Positions 17,523 through 27,277 are shown, counted from the stretch's first letter. The stretch is DNA of 40,875 bases from Candidatus Parcubacteria bacterium (GCA_003599595.1 QZIP01000006.1:1-40875); one strand, 5' to 3'. Translations and numbers: made by a program. The notes: generated from the sequence alone by a model not told the origin.

Positions 17523-19076
17523 TTATTCTAATACTAATTGGTAATTGGGTGGGAGGGATACATTTGATTGTTGAACAGGATAAGACAATCTATAGGGTTG
17601 TAGTAAGCTCGAGCATAAAGTATTATCTGCTAATTCTTTAGTGTTCAGATCAATCAGTATCCAATTTTCTTCTCCCACACACACATTAGTATTATCAAGT
17701 CCTCTGAATGAAGGTGATCCATTTCCATTTACTAGGATCTCATCAGGGTAATCTAAGACCTTTTCCATCTTAAGGGTATTCAAATAAAAAACATATAAAG
17801 ATTCAGAACTAGTCAAAAATACTTTCTCAGTTTTATCATAATACACGATGTCAATAATGTTTTTGGGCATCTGTTCATTACTAATAAGATCATATGTAAG
17901 CAGGGTAGTTAGACTTGTTGCTTGAATATTTTTATATAATTTTTTCTTCAAATCATTGGAATATTCAGAACTTGCAATGATTGCTCTATTTTTAGTATTT
18001 ATTCCTAATATAACATCTCCTTTATCATTATCTGCAAATTGTTTCACTTTTTTATTTTGTATATCAAGTAAATAATCTTTTTCTCCACTAAGAAGTAAAT
18101 ATTGATCTTTTACTTTTACTATTCCTGCTGCCATCGTGTCTACTAATTTTTGAGCTTTACCAGTAGGGGGAAGATCTATCCAGAAAGCTGCAGCATAAGC
18201 ATATTCTAATAATCCACCAAGAGAAAAGAACAAAGTATTGTTTATTATCTGAAAATCAAATATATTATGTAGCCCTTTTTTGTATTTTGGATGTGTAAAT
18301 TGATTTTTAAAATTTTCTTCATCAAAAATTATTTTAGTTTCACCTGTTTTTGTATTGTAGCTGTAGACATAAGGAGTTTGAGATATTCCCGAGCCTTGAG
18401 TTAAGGCGGGAGTATCGTAAAAAAGTAGATAATCATTCCAAGTTAAAAGATAGGGCTTATAATAGTCATGGCCTGGTTGAGAAAAAGTAAAAATTTTTTC
18501 TTCTTTACCCTCTGAATTTCTCTTTAAGATCCATTTTTTAGCAACTGGCGTTGAAGAAATGACTTGGTTTGTAGAAGATACACTATCTTCTTTAGTATTA
18601 CTTGATAAAGCTTGAGTAATCAAGCTTAGGATTAAAAAGACAGCCGCAATAATTAAAATAGCAATAAATTCAGTGCGGACTTTTGCTTTTTCTTTGTTTC
18701 GTGAGAGATTCTCAACTACCTGTTTGTCTGTTCTTTCTTCTTTCACTTTTCCTTTAAAAATAAAAGTAGTTAAATGACGGATAAAAACTCCACAATACAT
18801 CGTAATGTAAAAGCCCATAAATAATAAAAGCATGAAATGCAGATTTTCTCTAAAAATCTCTAGAGTTGAAGTTTTTTTACAAGAAGAAGAAAAAAGAGCC
18901 ATTGAAAAAAGAGAAAGCAAGAACAAGACAAGACTACTGATCAAAAATTGAATTGGCCTTTTTTGAGAACTAGAGGAAGTAACAATACCCAAGACAAAAC
19001 TAACCAGAAATAATGCAACAATTACAACAAAAATAATCCCTGCAAAAAAGAAAGCAGCTAAACCACAATCATTCAT
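17523..19076 (-). CDS. Hypothetical membrane protein, several N-terminal TM segments plus large C-terminal domain
   Basis: 517-aa ORF; TM segments then a repetitive beta-rich region. Confidence 0.8.
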   Translation of the reverse strand: MNDCGLAAFFFAGIIFVVIVALFLVSFVLGIVTSSSSQKRPIQFLISSLVLFLLSLFSMALFSSSCKKTSTLEIFRENLHFMLLLFMGFYITMYCGVFIRHLTTFIFKGKVKEERTDKQVVENLSRNKEKAKVRTEFIAILIIAAVFLILSLITQALSSNTKEDSVSSTNQVISSTPVAKKWILKRNSEGKEEKIFTFSQPGHDYYKPYLLTWNDYLLFYDTPALTQGSGISQTPYVYSYNTKTGETKIIFDEENFKNQFTHPKYKKGLHNIFDFQIINNTLFFSLGGLLEYAYAAAFWIDLPPTGKAQKLVDTMAAGIVKVKDQYLLLSGEKDYLLDIQNKKVKQFADNDKGDVILGINTKNRAIIASSEYSNDLKKKLYKNIQATSLTTLLTYDLISNEQMPKNIIDIVYYDKTEKVFLTSSESLYVFYLNTLKMEKVLDYPDEILVNGNGSPSFRGLDNTNVCVGEENWILIDLNTKELADNTLCSSLLQPYRLSYPVQQSNVSLPPNYQLVLE

Positions 19077-19142
19077 AAGGATAAATTTATCATCTCATAG
19101 AATTTTTTTGAAGTAAAGAGATCTTTTCAGATTGGTCAGTCT

Positions 19143-19957
19143 CACCTTGGAGGTGTATTTCTCTTGACACCTCGGTATAAATATACTACGCTATAAATAT
19201 TAGCAACATTAATACCTATGCCTGCAAGAACAGTACCTTTAATAACAGATCAGTATTACCATATTTTTAACAGAGGGATTAATAAACAGCCAATATTTTT
19301 AGCAATAAAAGACTACGCACGTGGCAAAGATTTAATAAATTTTTATTCTTTTGCGAACATTAGGATAAGATTTTCAAAATTTTTAATCTTATCAAATGAA
19401 AAAAGAACAGAATATTTAGAAAATCTTAAAAAAGAAAATAATAAAATTGTAGAAATTACAAGCTTCAACCTTATGCCCAATCATTTCCATTTATTGATAA
19501 AACAATTAAAGGATAACGGAATTTCAAAATTTATGAGTGATTTTCAAAACAGTCTTACAAAATATTTAAATATTAAATATAAGAGAATAGGACATCTGCT
19601 ACAAGGTCAGTTTAAAGCAGTTAGAATCGAAGACGATGAACAGCTATTGCACGTTAATCGATATATTCATATTAATCCTCATACTTCATTTATTGTTAAA
19701 GATATTGATGCGCTCTTAGATTATAAATGGTCATCATTGCCTGAATATTTAGGGGAAGTGAAAGATGAGATTTGTAATAAAGAAATAATTCTATCCCATT
19801 TCAAAGATACAGAAGATTATAAAAAATTTATTACTGATCAAGCTGATTATCAAAGGGAACTTGGCAAGATTAAGCATCTGATCCTAGAAAAATAAAAATA
19901 TACCGGGGTGACCTAGCTAAGACACCTCCAAGGTGTACTTGAAGGTGTACTTAGGTA
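19143..19957 (+). mobile_element. REP-associated tyrosine transposase (RAYT) element
   Basis: Y1 transposase ORF flanked by CACCTTGGAGGTG (19143-19155) and its complement CACCTCCAAGGTG in the right end, plus palindromic subterminal hairpins. Confidence 0.85.
19218..19895 (+). CDS. Transposase, Y1_Tnp / TnpA_REP family
   Basis: YHIFNRGINKQPIF, HUH motif MPNHFHLLIKQ, YLNIKYKRIGHLLQGQFKAVRIEDDEQLLHVNRYIHINP. Confidence 0.95.
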   Translation: MPARTVPLITDQYYHIFNRGINKQPIFLAIKDYARGKDLINFYSFANIRIRFSKFLILSNEKRTEYLENLKKENNKIVEITSFNLMPNHFHLLIKQLKDNGISKFMSDFQNSLTKYLNIKYKRIGHLLQGQFKAVRIEDDEQLLHVNRYIHINPHTSFIVKDIDALLDYKWSSLPEYLGEVKDEICNKEIILSHFKDTEDYKKFITDQADYQRELGKIKHLILEK

Positions 19958-20097
19958 TGCGTTGGTGCGTTGTTTTCTTGTTTCTTCATAACTTATTTAA
20001 TGACTGATCTTCGAGTCTTCTTACCTTCTTTTTTCATTAATCTTACCTTGGATCAATAGACTTCAGCTACTATTTAAGAGAACTTAAGTTTGTTTTC

Positions 20098-22263
20098 ATG
20101 AAAACAAAAAAAACATTGAGAATCGTATTATCTTTGTTAAAAAGCTTCTTGGTAATTTTTTTAACTTTCTTTACTCTCTTCTTTTTTACATCTGTTTTCA
20201 CATACTTCTATTTTGCCCAGGATTTAACAACTAAAGAGAGCATAATGAATAGAAGTGATACAGGACTGGTTTTATTAGACAGACAAGAAAAACCTTTTTT
20301 TTACTTTTATCAAGCCAAAGTTAAAACATTCACTCCCTTATCTCAAATTCCCTCTTACCTACAGCAAGCAATAATAGTTTCAGAAGACAAAGATTTTTAC
20401 AAACATCCGGGATTTTCTCTTAGAGGAATTATCCGCTCGGTTATATTGGATATAAAAGAGAGAAGATTCGCTTATGGTGGTTCAACAATAAGTCAGCAAT
20501 TAATAAAAAACTCTCTGCTTACATTTAGAAAAGATTTTTTAAGAAAAGTACAGGAAGTAGTATTGGCGCTGGAACTTGAGAGAAATTATAGCAAAAAAGA
20601 AATATTAGAAATGTATTTAAACTCTGTATATTTTGGCAAAGGAGCCTTTGGAGTAGAGCAGGCATCAGAAGCGTATTTTGGTAAAAAAGCAAGAGATTTA
20701 ACTCTTGCCGAATCTAGTTTTCTTGTCTCCTTACTTCCCGCTCCTTCTGATTTTTCAAATGATAATCTAGATAGATATAAAGCAAGACAAAAAAACATCT
20801 TACAAAAAATGGTTGATCAGGGATATATTTCAGAAAAGCAGAAAGAAAATGCCAAAAAACAGAAACTAACATTTAAATCATCAGAAGAATATAACTCAAT
20901 CGGTATTCACTTTGCTTTAATGGTAAGAGATAGATTAGTAAAGAGCTTTGGAGAAGAAAATATTATTAGGTCAGGTTTTAAGGTAAAAACAACTCTAGAT
21001 CCAGATTGGCAAAAGTTTGCAGAAGAAACAGTCAAGAATAACGTTGAAAATTTAAGGGTGTCAGGTGCTTCAAATGGCTCTGCAGTTGTGATAAATCCAA
21101 AAACAGGAGAAGTGAAAGCCTTAGTGGGAAGCTATGATTGGTATGATGAAGAGTTTGGGAAATATAATGTTTCAACCAGTCTAAGACAGCCCGGTTCTTC
21201 TTTCAAGCCAATTTACTATTCGGCGGCTTTTGAAAAGGGAATAATTACCCCCGCTACAATACTGCAAGACAGACCAACAGATTTTGGTGGGGGTTACAAG
21301 CCTAAAGATTATGACGGTAGATATAGAGGCCCGGTGACGGTAAGACGCGCTTTGTCAAACTCTCTAAATATTCCTTCAGTTGAGGTAATGTCAAAACTTG
21401 GAATTGATCAGGCCCTTGAGATGGCGCAGAGATTAGGACTTACAACATTAACAAATACTTCTGATTACGGTTTGTCTCTGGCTCTTGGAGCGGGAGAAGT
21501 AAGACTTTTGGAGATGACAAGTGCCTACGCTGTTTTTGCCAATAATGGAATGAAAAATGACATCGCCTTCATGCTAGAAATTAAAGACAAGGAAGAAAAG
21601 AAGATCTATTCATACAAACCGAAAAACGAGAATATTTTAGATTCCAAATACGCCTTTTTAATATCATCAATTCTTTCAGATAATCAAGCAAGAGCTGAAG
21701 TATTTGGTAATACGTTAACAATATCAAAACCTGCTGCTGTAAAAACAGGCACAACAGAAGATTACCGCGATGCCTGGACAATAGGATATACCCCCTCTTT
21801 GGCAGTCGGGGTATGGGTAGGAAATAATGACAATAGGCCAATGAATAGTATAGCCGGATCCCTGGGGGCCGCACCCGTCTGGAGAAGTCTTATGGAAAAA
21901 TTTTCAGAAGGAACAAATATAGAGACATTTGATCCGCCTAACGGGATAGTAATCGGCTCCGTTTGCCGGAGTTTTGAGCTGTCTTCAAAAGCCGCAACAT
22001 CATCTGGAGGTTTTAGGGAATATTTTGTACAGGGTACAGAGCCGGATTACCTTTGTTCTACAAGGGTTAACAACGGTTCTCAGAATAGGTCACCATCGGT
22101 GGTTAAAACCATACCTCAAGTACCCGCTACATCTATCCCATCACCTGTTAATTCAACCAATATACCTTCATTCCCTACACAAACTCCTATAAACACCATT
22201 GTTCCAACTTCTACAGTCACATCTTTCCTCTCACCCACTTTTACACCATCAATATCTCCATAA
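20098..22263 (+). CDS. Penicillin-binding protein 1A (GT51 transglycosylase / transpeptidase)
   Basis: EDKDFYKHPGFSLRGIIRS, GGSTISQQLIKN, RQPGSSFKPIYYSAA (SxxK), KTGTTEDYRDAWTIGYTP; Pro/Ser/Thr-rich tail. Confidence 0.96.
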   Translation: MKTKKTLRIVLSLLKSFLVIFLTFFTLFFFTSVFTYFYFAQDLTTKESIMNRSDTGLVLLDRQEKPFFYFYQAKVKTFTPLSQIPSYLQQAIIVSEDKDFYKHPGFSLRGIIRSVILDIKERRFAYGGSTISQQLIKNSLLTFRKDFLRKVQEVVLALELERNYSKKEILEMYLNSVYFGKGAFGVEQASEAYFGKKARDLTLAESSFLVSLLPAPSDFSNDNLDRYKARQKNILQKMVDQGYISEKQKENAKKQKLTFKSSEEYNSIGIHFALMVRDRLVKSFGEENIIRSGFKVKTTLDPDWQKFAEETVKNNVENLRVSGASNGSAVVINPKTGEVKALVGSYDWYDEEFGKYNVSTSLRQPGSSFKPIYYSAAFEKGIITPATILQDRPTDFGGGYKPKDYDGRYRGPVTVRRALSNSLNIPSVEVMSKLGIDQALEMAQRLGLTTLTNTSDYGLSLALGAGEVRLLEMTSAYAVFANNGMKNDIAFMLEIKDKEEKKIYSYKPKNENILDSKYAFLISSILSDNQARAEVFGNTLTISKPAAVKTGTTEDYRDAWTIGYTPSLAVGVWVGNNDNRPMNSIAGSLGAAPVWRSLMEKFSEGTNIETFDPPNGIVIGSVCRSFELSSKAATSSGGFREYFVQGTEPDYLCSTRVNNGSQNRSPSVVKTIPQVPATSIPSPVNSTNIPSFPTQTPINTIVPTSTVTSFLSPTFTPSISP

Positions 22264-22265
22264 CA

Positions 22266-22302
22266 AAAATAAGGAACTCTTTCTGTATCCTTACCTTATT
22301 TT
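22266..22302 (+). terminator. Possible terminator after PBP1A
   Basis: AAAATAAGG / CCTTATTTT 9-bp stem with about 19-nt loop. Confidence 0.45.
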
Positions 22303-22340
22303 GCGGATTATCTTAATCTACAAATGTATTATTAATTTAT

Positions 22341-22595
22341 ATGAATATCCTAACCTGGATCCTATTTGGACTAATAGTAGGGGTTATTGCAAACTTCTTG
22401 GACCCAAGACCATCAAGGGGAGGAATTTTTGGTGCAATAATTTTGGGGATAGTTGGAGCTTTACTGGGAGGTTTTCTTTCAAATTTCCTTTTTGGAATAC
22501 CATTAACAGGTTTTGATATCCGTTCTCTTATCATTGCAGTAATTGGCGCACTTATCTTGCTTTTTGCTGGAAGAACTTTTCAGAGACAAACATAA
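22341..22595 (+). CDS. GlsB/YeaQ/YmgE-family membrane protein
   Basis: 84 aa, three TM helices, GGIFGAIILGIVGALLGGFL signature. Confidence 0.88.
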   Translation: MNILTWILFGLIVGVIANFLDPRPSRGGIFGAIILGIVGALLGGFLSNFLFGIPLTGFDIRSLIIAVIGALILLFAGRTFQRQT

Positions 22596-22620
22596 AAAAT
22601 GAAATTAACTAAATATTTGA

Positions 22621-22853
22621 AAGCTAGGGGTTGGGAGTAGAGCTGGGTTGTCCAAGGATAGAGGACTACCGGTATGTAAATTAGGGTAGTTGCTTCACCA
22701 AAAAATCCAATAAGCTTCTCGGTTCTACCCTACCAACCAGTGTTATCCCAGTCATTCTTGACAGTATTATAGTCTCTAAATTGCACGGATTATTGATCCG
22801 CGATATCCATAAAGATTTACTTTTGGATTTGACGGATGTATCGTAATCTGTGT
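22621..22853 (+). ncRNA. Candidate structured RNA region between the two glsB-type genes
   Basis: TAGGGTAG/CTACCCTA (22682-22689/22725-22732), GGTTGG/CCAACC (22629-22634/22733-22738), and GCACGGATTA/TAATCTGTGT (22783-22792/22844-22853, two G-U) enclosing ATCCG/CGGAT and ATCC/GGAT. Confidence 0.4.
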
Positions 22854-23026
22854 GATCATAAATATTAGTTAATGTTTTAGTTGTACATATGGGTAAAAAA
22901 ATATTAAAATTATTACATAGAATAAAAGAAAAAGATCTTATTAAATCTTTTATAATCCTCTTTAAAACACCAGTTCTTTAGGTAGTTTTGATTTCATTAA
23001 AGACAAAGATAATTGTGAAGATATAT

Positions 23027-23062
23027 AAAAACCAGGCAATATTTGTATTGCCTGGTTTTTTT
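23027..23062. terminator. Bidirectional intrinsic terminator
   Basis: AAAAACCAGGCAATA-tttg-TATTGCCTGGTTTTT, perfect 15-bp stem with A/T tracts on both sides. Confidence 0.93.
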
Positions 23063-23068
23063 GAATTG

Positions 23069-23317
23069 CTATCTATAAACTATTCTTCCTATCCAAATTA
23101 CAGCTATTGCTCCAAGTATGGCAACTATAATACTATAAAGGTTAAAGCCTGTAACTCCTGGTTGTCCCAAAAGAGTCATTATGAATCCTCCCACCACGGC
23201 TCCTATTATTCCAAGCAAAACATCCATTACCATATTTGACCTTGGGCCTGTTCTCATGATAACAGAAGCTACCCAGCCAACTATTCCTCCCAATATAATC
23301 CAAAGTAATATATCCAC
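23069..23317 (-). CDS. GlsB/YeaQ/YmgE-family membrane protein (second paralogue)
   Basis: MDILLWIILGGIVGWVASVIM...DVLLGIIGAVVGGFIM; GTG start preceded by GGGAGGTGA. Confidence 0.9.
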   Translation of the reverse strand: MDILLWIILGGIVGWVASVIMRTGPRSNMVMDVLLGIIGAVVGGFIMTLLGQPGVTGFNLYSIIVAILGAIAVIWIGRIVYR

Positions 23318-23382
23318 ATCCTCACCTCCCTTCTCTTATAATTTAATGAGATAGGTTAAGTACAAATATTAATTCTCTCCCA

Positions 23383-23422
23383 TTAAGATGTAGTTAAGAT
23401 ACTGTAAGAATTAATTAAGAAT
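23383..23422 (+). promoter_or_regulatory. Four heptamers at exact 11-bp spacing (PhoB/OmpR-type binding-site geometry)
   Basis: TTAAGAT-gtag-TTAAGAT-actg-TAAGAAT-taat-TAAGAAT at 23383, 23394, 23405, 23416. Confidence 0.75.
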
Positions 23423-23435
23423 GAATATTAATTGA

Positions 23436-23464
23436 TTTACATAATGAAGTAATTTTGGTAAGAT
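23436..23464 (+). promoter_or_regulatory. Promoter of the histidine kinase operon
   Basis: TTTACA (23436-23441), 17 bp, TAAGAT (23459-23464). Confidence 0.6.
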
Positions 23465-23482
23465 TAGCCTAGAATATTGAAT

Positions 23483-25150
23483 ATGGAAAACTTAATTGGA
23501 AAAATAAACAAAACAGGACTAAAATTTTTAGAGCCACTATCTCTTCAAAAAACCTATAAAACCATTATGAGTGAGGCGCTTAATCTGACAAAAGCAGAAT
23601 ATGGAGAAATATATATCAGAAACAAAAGAGAATTTGAAAAAGTATATGCAATACCAGAAATCCTCTTCAGTGTTAAGGCGCGGAAAAAAGGATTTACCTA
23701 CAAATCCTATAGAGAAAACAAACCTTTTAAAATTGACATAACCGAAGCCAGTAAAATTCATCCTGAATTAATAAAACTGGGAGTAAAATCCATTCTTTTT
23801 ATCCCTTTATCTTACAAAAGTAAATCGATAGGGGTACTTACAGTTCAGTTTAAAAATATAAACAATTATGATAGGGAAGACCTTAAGAAGCTTAGAATTT
23901 TTGGTTCAATGGCGACCCTTACTATCCTTAAGGCAAGGTATCAAAGTGAGGCGCGTGAAGCCATTAAATCAAGGGATACATACAAACGGACAGAAAATAT
24001 TTTAGAAAAAATAAATAAATCAGCACTCAATTTCTTAGAACCATTAACATATGAAGAAACAGGGAAAATTGTTGTTAGGGAATTAATGGAGGTTGTTGAT
24101 GGAGAAGATGCTACTATGGTCTTACCAATAAAAAACACCTTTAAAGTTTTTTTTCCTACGTCAGAAAAGATTGGAAAAATAAAACCAAGAGACAAAGGAT
24201 ACGCTTATAGAGCGCTTAATGAGCAGATTCCCTTTATGATTCATTTGGAAGAAATGTCAAAACCTCATCCGGAAATTATTAAACAAGGAGTCAAATCAAC
24301 CCTATTTATTCCCCTTTCATATAAAAAGCAATCTATTGGTGCTCTTGTTGTTTTCTTTTACAAAGACAGGAAGATGTCCCAAGAAGAATTAGACATTTTA
24401 AATTTATATGGTTCCCTGGCAACTTTAGCGCTTAGAAAGGCACAGCTTCATCAAGAAACCAATAGGGCATTGGAAGCACGGGACTTGTTTATGTCTATTG
24501 CTTCTCATGAGTTTAGAACGCCTCTTACTTCAATTAACGGTTATGCTCAGCTTCTTTATAACAAGCTTTCCAAAGACAATAGTACAGAAGTTAAATGGGC
24601 AAAAATAGTATATGAAGAAGGGGTAAGGCTAACAAACTTAATTAAAGAATTATTAGACGTTAACAGGATTAAAGCAGGTCAAATGCAGTATTTTCTTAGA
24701 GAAAATAGTATTTTAGACATTGTTAATAGGGTTGTTTATGGTTTCCGTTTTGAACATCCTGGACGTAAGTTGATATTTAAGAATAGTTTAAGCAGTCAAA
24801 ACACTTTTGTTATTGGTGATTATGACAAGCTGGTGCAGGTGTTTAATAATCTCTTGGAAAACGCTGTAAAATTCTCTTCCCCAGAGGAGCCTATTTTTAT
24901 GTCTTTATATTTAAGAGACCCAAATTTTGTTATAGAAATAGTAGACAAAGGAAAAGGAATTGATAGAAAAGATATTAATAGAATTTTCGAGGGATTTCAG
25001 AAAGCAGATAGTGGAATTGATGAAGGAATGGGAATAGGATTGTTTTTGGCAAAAAACATAATTGAAAAACATAAAGGTAGCATAAAAGTTCAATCAAAGC
25101 TAAATAAGGGAACAAAAGTAAGAATATTATTGCCGCAAATAAAGATATGA
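23483..25150 (+). CDS. Sensor histidine kinase with two tandem GAF-like domains
   Basis: HEFRTPLTSINGYAQLL (H box), NNLLENAVKFS (N box), DKGKGIDRKDINRIFEGF (G boxes); two repeats containing KSxLFIPLSYKxxSIG; track start is TTG 23477, ATG at 23483. Confidence 0.93.
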   Translation: MENLIGKINKTGLKFLEPLSLQKTYKTIMSEALNLTKAEYGEIYIRNKREFEKVYAIPEILFSVKARKKGFTYKSYRENKPFKIDITEASKIHPELIKLGVKSILFIPLSYKSKSIGVLTVQFKNINNYDREDLKKLRIFGSMATLTILKARYQSEAREAIKSRDTYKRTENILEKINKSALNFLEPLTYEETGKIVVRELMEVVDGEDATMVLPIKNTFKVFFPTSEKIGKIKPRDKGYAYRALNEQIPFMIHLEEMSKPHPEIIKQGVKSTLFIPLSYKKQSIGALVVFFYKDRKMSQEELDILNLYGSLATLALRKAQLHQETNRALEARDLFMSIASHEFRTPLTSINGYAQLLYNKLSKDNSTEVKWAKIVYEEGVRLTNLIKELLDVNRIKAGQMQYFLRENSILDIVNRVVYGFRFEHPGRKLIFKNSLSSQNTFVIGDYDKLVQVFNNLLENAVKFSSPEEPIFMSLYLRDPNFVIEIVDKGKGIDRKDINRIFEGFQKADSGIDEGMGIGLFLAKNIIEKHKGSIKVQSKLNKGTKVRILLPQIKI

Positions 25151-26592
25151 TGAGAAGAGAAAATGCTCCCATTCAAAATGTATTAGGTTTGCTACCATCT
25201 GAAATGAATCCTGAAATAGGTAGTAGAAGAGAGGTATTACAGCCACCCTTCTCTTCATCTCTTAATCCTCCATGTTTCTATGAGTTTTCTCAAGAGATGG
25301 AATTGTCCCTTGAACTTATACAGATTATGGAAAAGATAGCAGAGATGAGAGGTGAAGAGGGTATGGAAGTGTTTTTCAGCATAGAGGGAATGGATAAATA
25401 TGTTGCTAAAATGATTTATGAAATACAAGAAAAGCCCCAAGAAAGGCACTTTTTGGTAATAATGGGCGGGACAGGAGCAGGTAAAGAAGCTCTGGGAAGT
25501 GGAATAATTCAAGTATTTAATCAGGTTCTTGCTCCGCTTTTAGAAGAAAAAGAAGCAAGGTTAATGTTGAAATATATGTCAAATTCAGACTCATTGAAAA
25601 ATGCCCAGGAAGTGGGTCAAATGCCCCAAGACAAATGGGTAAATGAAGTTCCGCCGGAGGATTTGCCAAAATACACGCAGGCGGGCACAGATCAGATGGT
25701 GAACGCAGTACAATGGCTTCAAGAAATGCCCGGAAAAGATAAAAAAGGTAAGACAGTTACTGCGGTTGGAATATATGAGGTTTTAGGTATAACAGATGCT
25801 CATCCTGAAGATCCAAATGACTTCTCTTTCCCTCGGTTTGCAGAAGGAAAGATGCCCATAAAACTAAATATGGGAGGAGGACTTGTTCAGATGTTGGCAA
25901 ATGAAGTTCCTGAAAATCATCATGTTATTGCCTTAACTTCAGATTTAAACGTAATCATGAAAGCAGCAGCTATACGGGGATTTATAGAAGAAGCATACAA
26001 AATGTATAAAAGTGGAAATTTTACAGATAGAGACTTAAAACTTACGCTTTCTTTATTAGAAGAGTTGGGAATGAAAATAGATGATCCTAACATTACGATA
26101 GAGGATCTTGTTAAAAGCAATGGAGGAAGAGATGTTGCGCAGATAGTCTACGGTGCAATAGATCAAGTGTTAATTAGGTTTTTGCCTGAGATACTGTGGG
26201 AATGTTCTGATGAAACAAGGCTTAAATTCGCAAAGGCCACAGAAAGAAAAAGAATCACGTCAAAATATCTTGAGAAAAACCCAGAGGTTAGAAAGGAATT
26301 AGAAAGAGGGTATATGATGATTTTATTGAGAAGTTGGGGAATAAGTGAACACAATGTATTTATAGGAGAAAACAATGAAATTAGTGTTAATAAAGAAACA
26401 GAACCAAAAGAGAAAGGTGGTAAAAGGAGAGAAGAAGGAAAAATAACAAGAACACATAAAAGGGGTTTAATTAAAAAACTTGCCTTCCCCCCACCTTGGA
26501 AAAGGGAAAAAGATATGAGAAGGTGGCAAAGACAAAGAAAAAAAACCAATCCAACTCAACTAAATGGCTTACACGGAGAATTTTATATATAA
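25147..26592 (+). CDS. Unrecognised P-loop-containing protein coupled to the histidine kinase
   Basis: Walker A-like VIMGGTGAGKEALGSGI; ATGA overlap with kinase; long basic C-terminal tail. Confidence 0.85.
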   Translation: MMRRENAPIQNVLGLLPSEMNPEIGSRREVLQPPFSSSLNPPCFYEFSQEMELSLELIQIMEKIAEMRGEEGMEVFFSIEGMDKYVAKMIYEIQEKPQERHFLVIMGGTGAGKEALGSGIIQVFNQVLAPLLEEKEARLMLKYMSNSDSLKNAQEVGQMPQDKWVNEVPPEDLPKYTQAGTDQMVNAVQWLQEMPGKDKKGKTVTAVGIYEVLGITDAHPEDPNDFSFPRFAEGKMPIKLNMGGGLVQMLANEVPENHHVIALTSDLNVIMKAAAIRGFIEEAYKMYKSGNFTDRDLKLTLSLLEELGMKIDDPNITIEDLVKSNGGRDVAQIVYGAIDQVLIRFLPEILWECSDETRLKFAKATERKRITSKYLEKNPEVRKELERGYMMILLRSWGISEHNVFIGENNEISVNKETEPKEKGGKRREEGKITRTHKRGLIKKLAFPPPWKREKDMRRWQRQRKKTNPTQLNGLHGEFYI

Positions 26593-26605
26593 CCTTAACT
26601 GTCCT

Positions 26606-27277
26606 TTACTCCTTAATCATATATCCAAACCCTCTTACTGATTTGATCAGATTCTTTTCATAGCCGGAATCCACTTTTTTTCTGATATATCCCATATACA
26701 CATCTACAACTCTCGTCTCAATATCAGGCGAATAAAGCCAGATTCTGTTTAATATCATCTCACGGGTTAGTATCCTGCCTTTGTTGTGCATTAAGTATTC
26801 AAGAAGCCTAAATTCTCTGGGAGTTAGTTGAATAAGTTTTCCATCCCTTTTTACCTCAAGGGTTTGTTTGTCAAGCTCTAGATTTCCAACTTTAAGCTTT
26901 GAACTATCGCTTTCCGGCTGCCTAAGTCTTGCTTTGATTCTTGCCAGAAGCTCATCTGCAACAAATGGCTTTGTAATATAATCATCTGCTCCAATATCAA
27001 ACCCATGAACAATATCTGCCACCTGATCCTTTGCTGTTAATATTATCACAGGAAGTTTTGGAAATTTTTTTCTCAGCTCCATACACACTGCTTCCCCACT
27101 CATATTAGGAAGCCCTAGATCTAACACCACAAGGTCAGGTTCAAGTTTTTTAACCAGATTTAAAGCCGCAATTCCATCAGGGGAAGATTGTACGGCATAT
27201 CCATTGTCTAAAAGGAGTTCTCTGATATAACTTTGGACGCTGTTGTCGTCTTCTACAACTAAAATTGTATTAGCCAT
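26606..27277 (-). CDS. Response regulator, PhoB/OmpR family (REC + winged helix)
   Basis: ILVVEDD, LVVLDLGLP, ILTAKD, YITKPF; C-terminal LTPREFRLLEYLMHNKGRILTREMIL...VDVYMGYIRKKVD; start placed at MANTILVVEDD within ORF 26606..27289. Confidence 0.96.
   Translation of the reverse strand: MANTILVVEDDNSVQSYIRELLLDNGYAVQSSPDGIAALNLVKKLEPDLVVLDLGLPNMSGEAVCMELRKKFPKLPVIILTAKDQVADIVHGFDIGADDYITKPFVADELLARIKARLRQPESDSSKLKVGNLELDKQTLEVKRDGKLIQLTPREFRLLEYLMHNKGRILTREMILNRIWLYSPDIETRVVDVYMGYIRKKVDSGYEKNLIKSVRGFGYMIKE

Noticed and set aside
22199-22516. ORF 22199..22516 (+) overlapping PBP1A and the GlsB-like gene
   Set aside because: Out of frame with both well-supported genes and low-complexity; not coding
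22758-22773. TTGACAgtatTATAGT near the structured region as a promoter
   Set aside because: Spacer is far too short and nothing resembling a -10 sits 16-18 bp downstream
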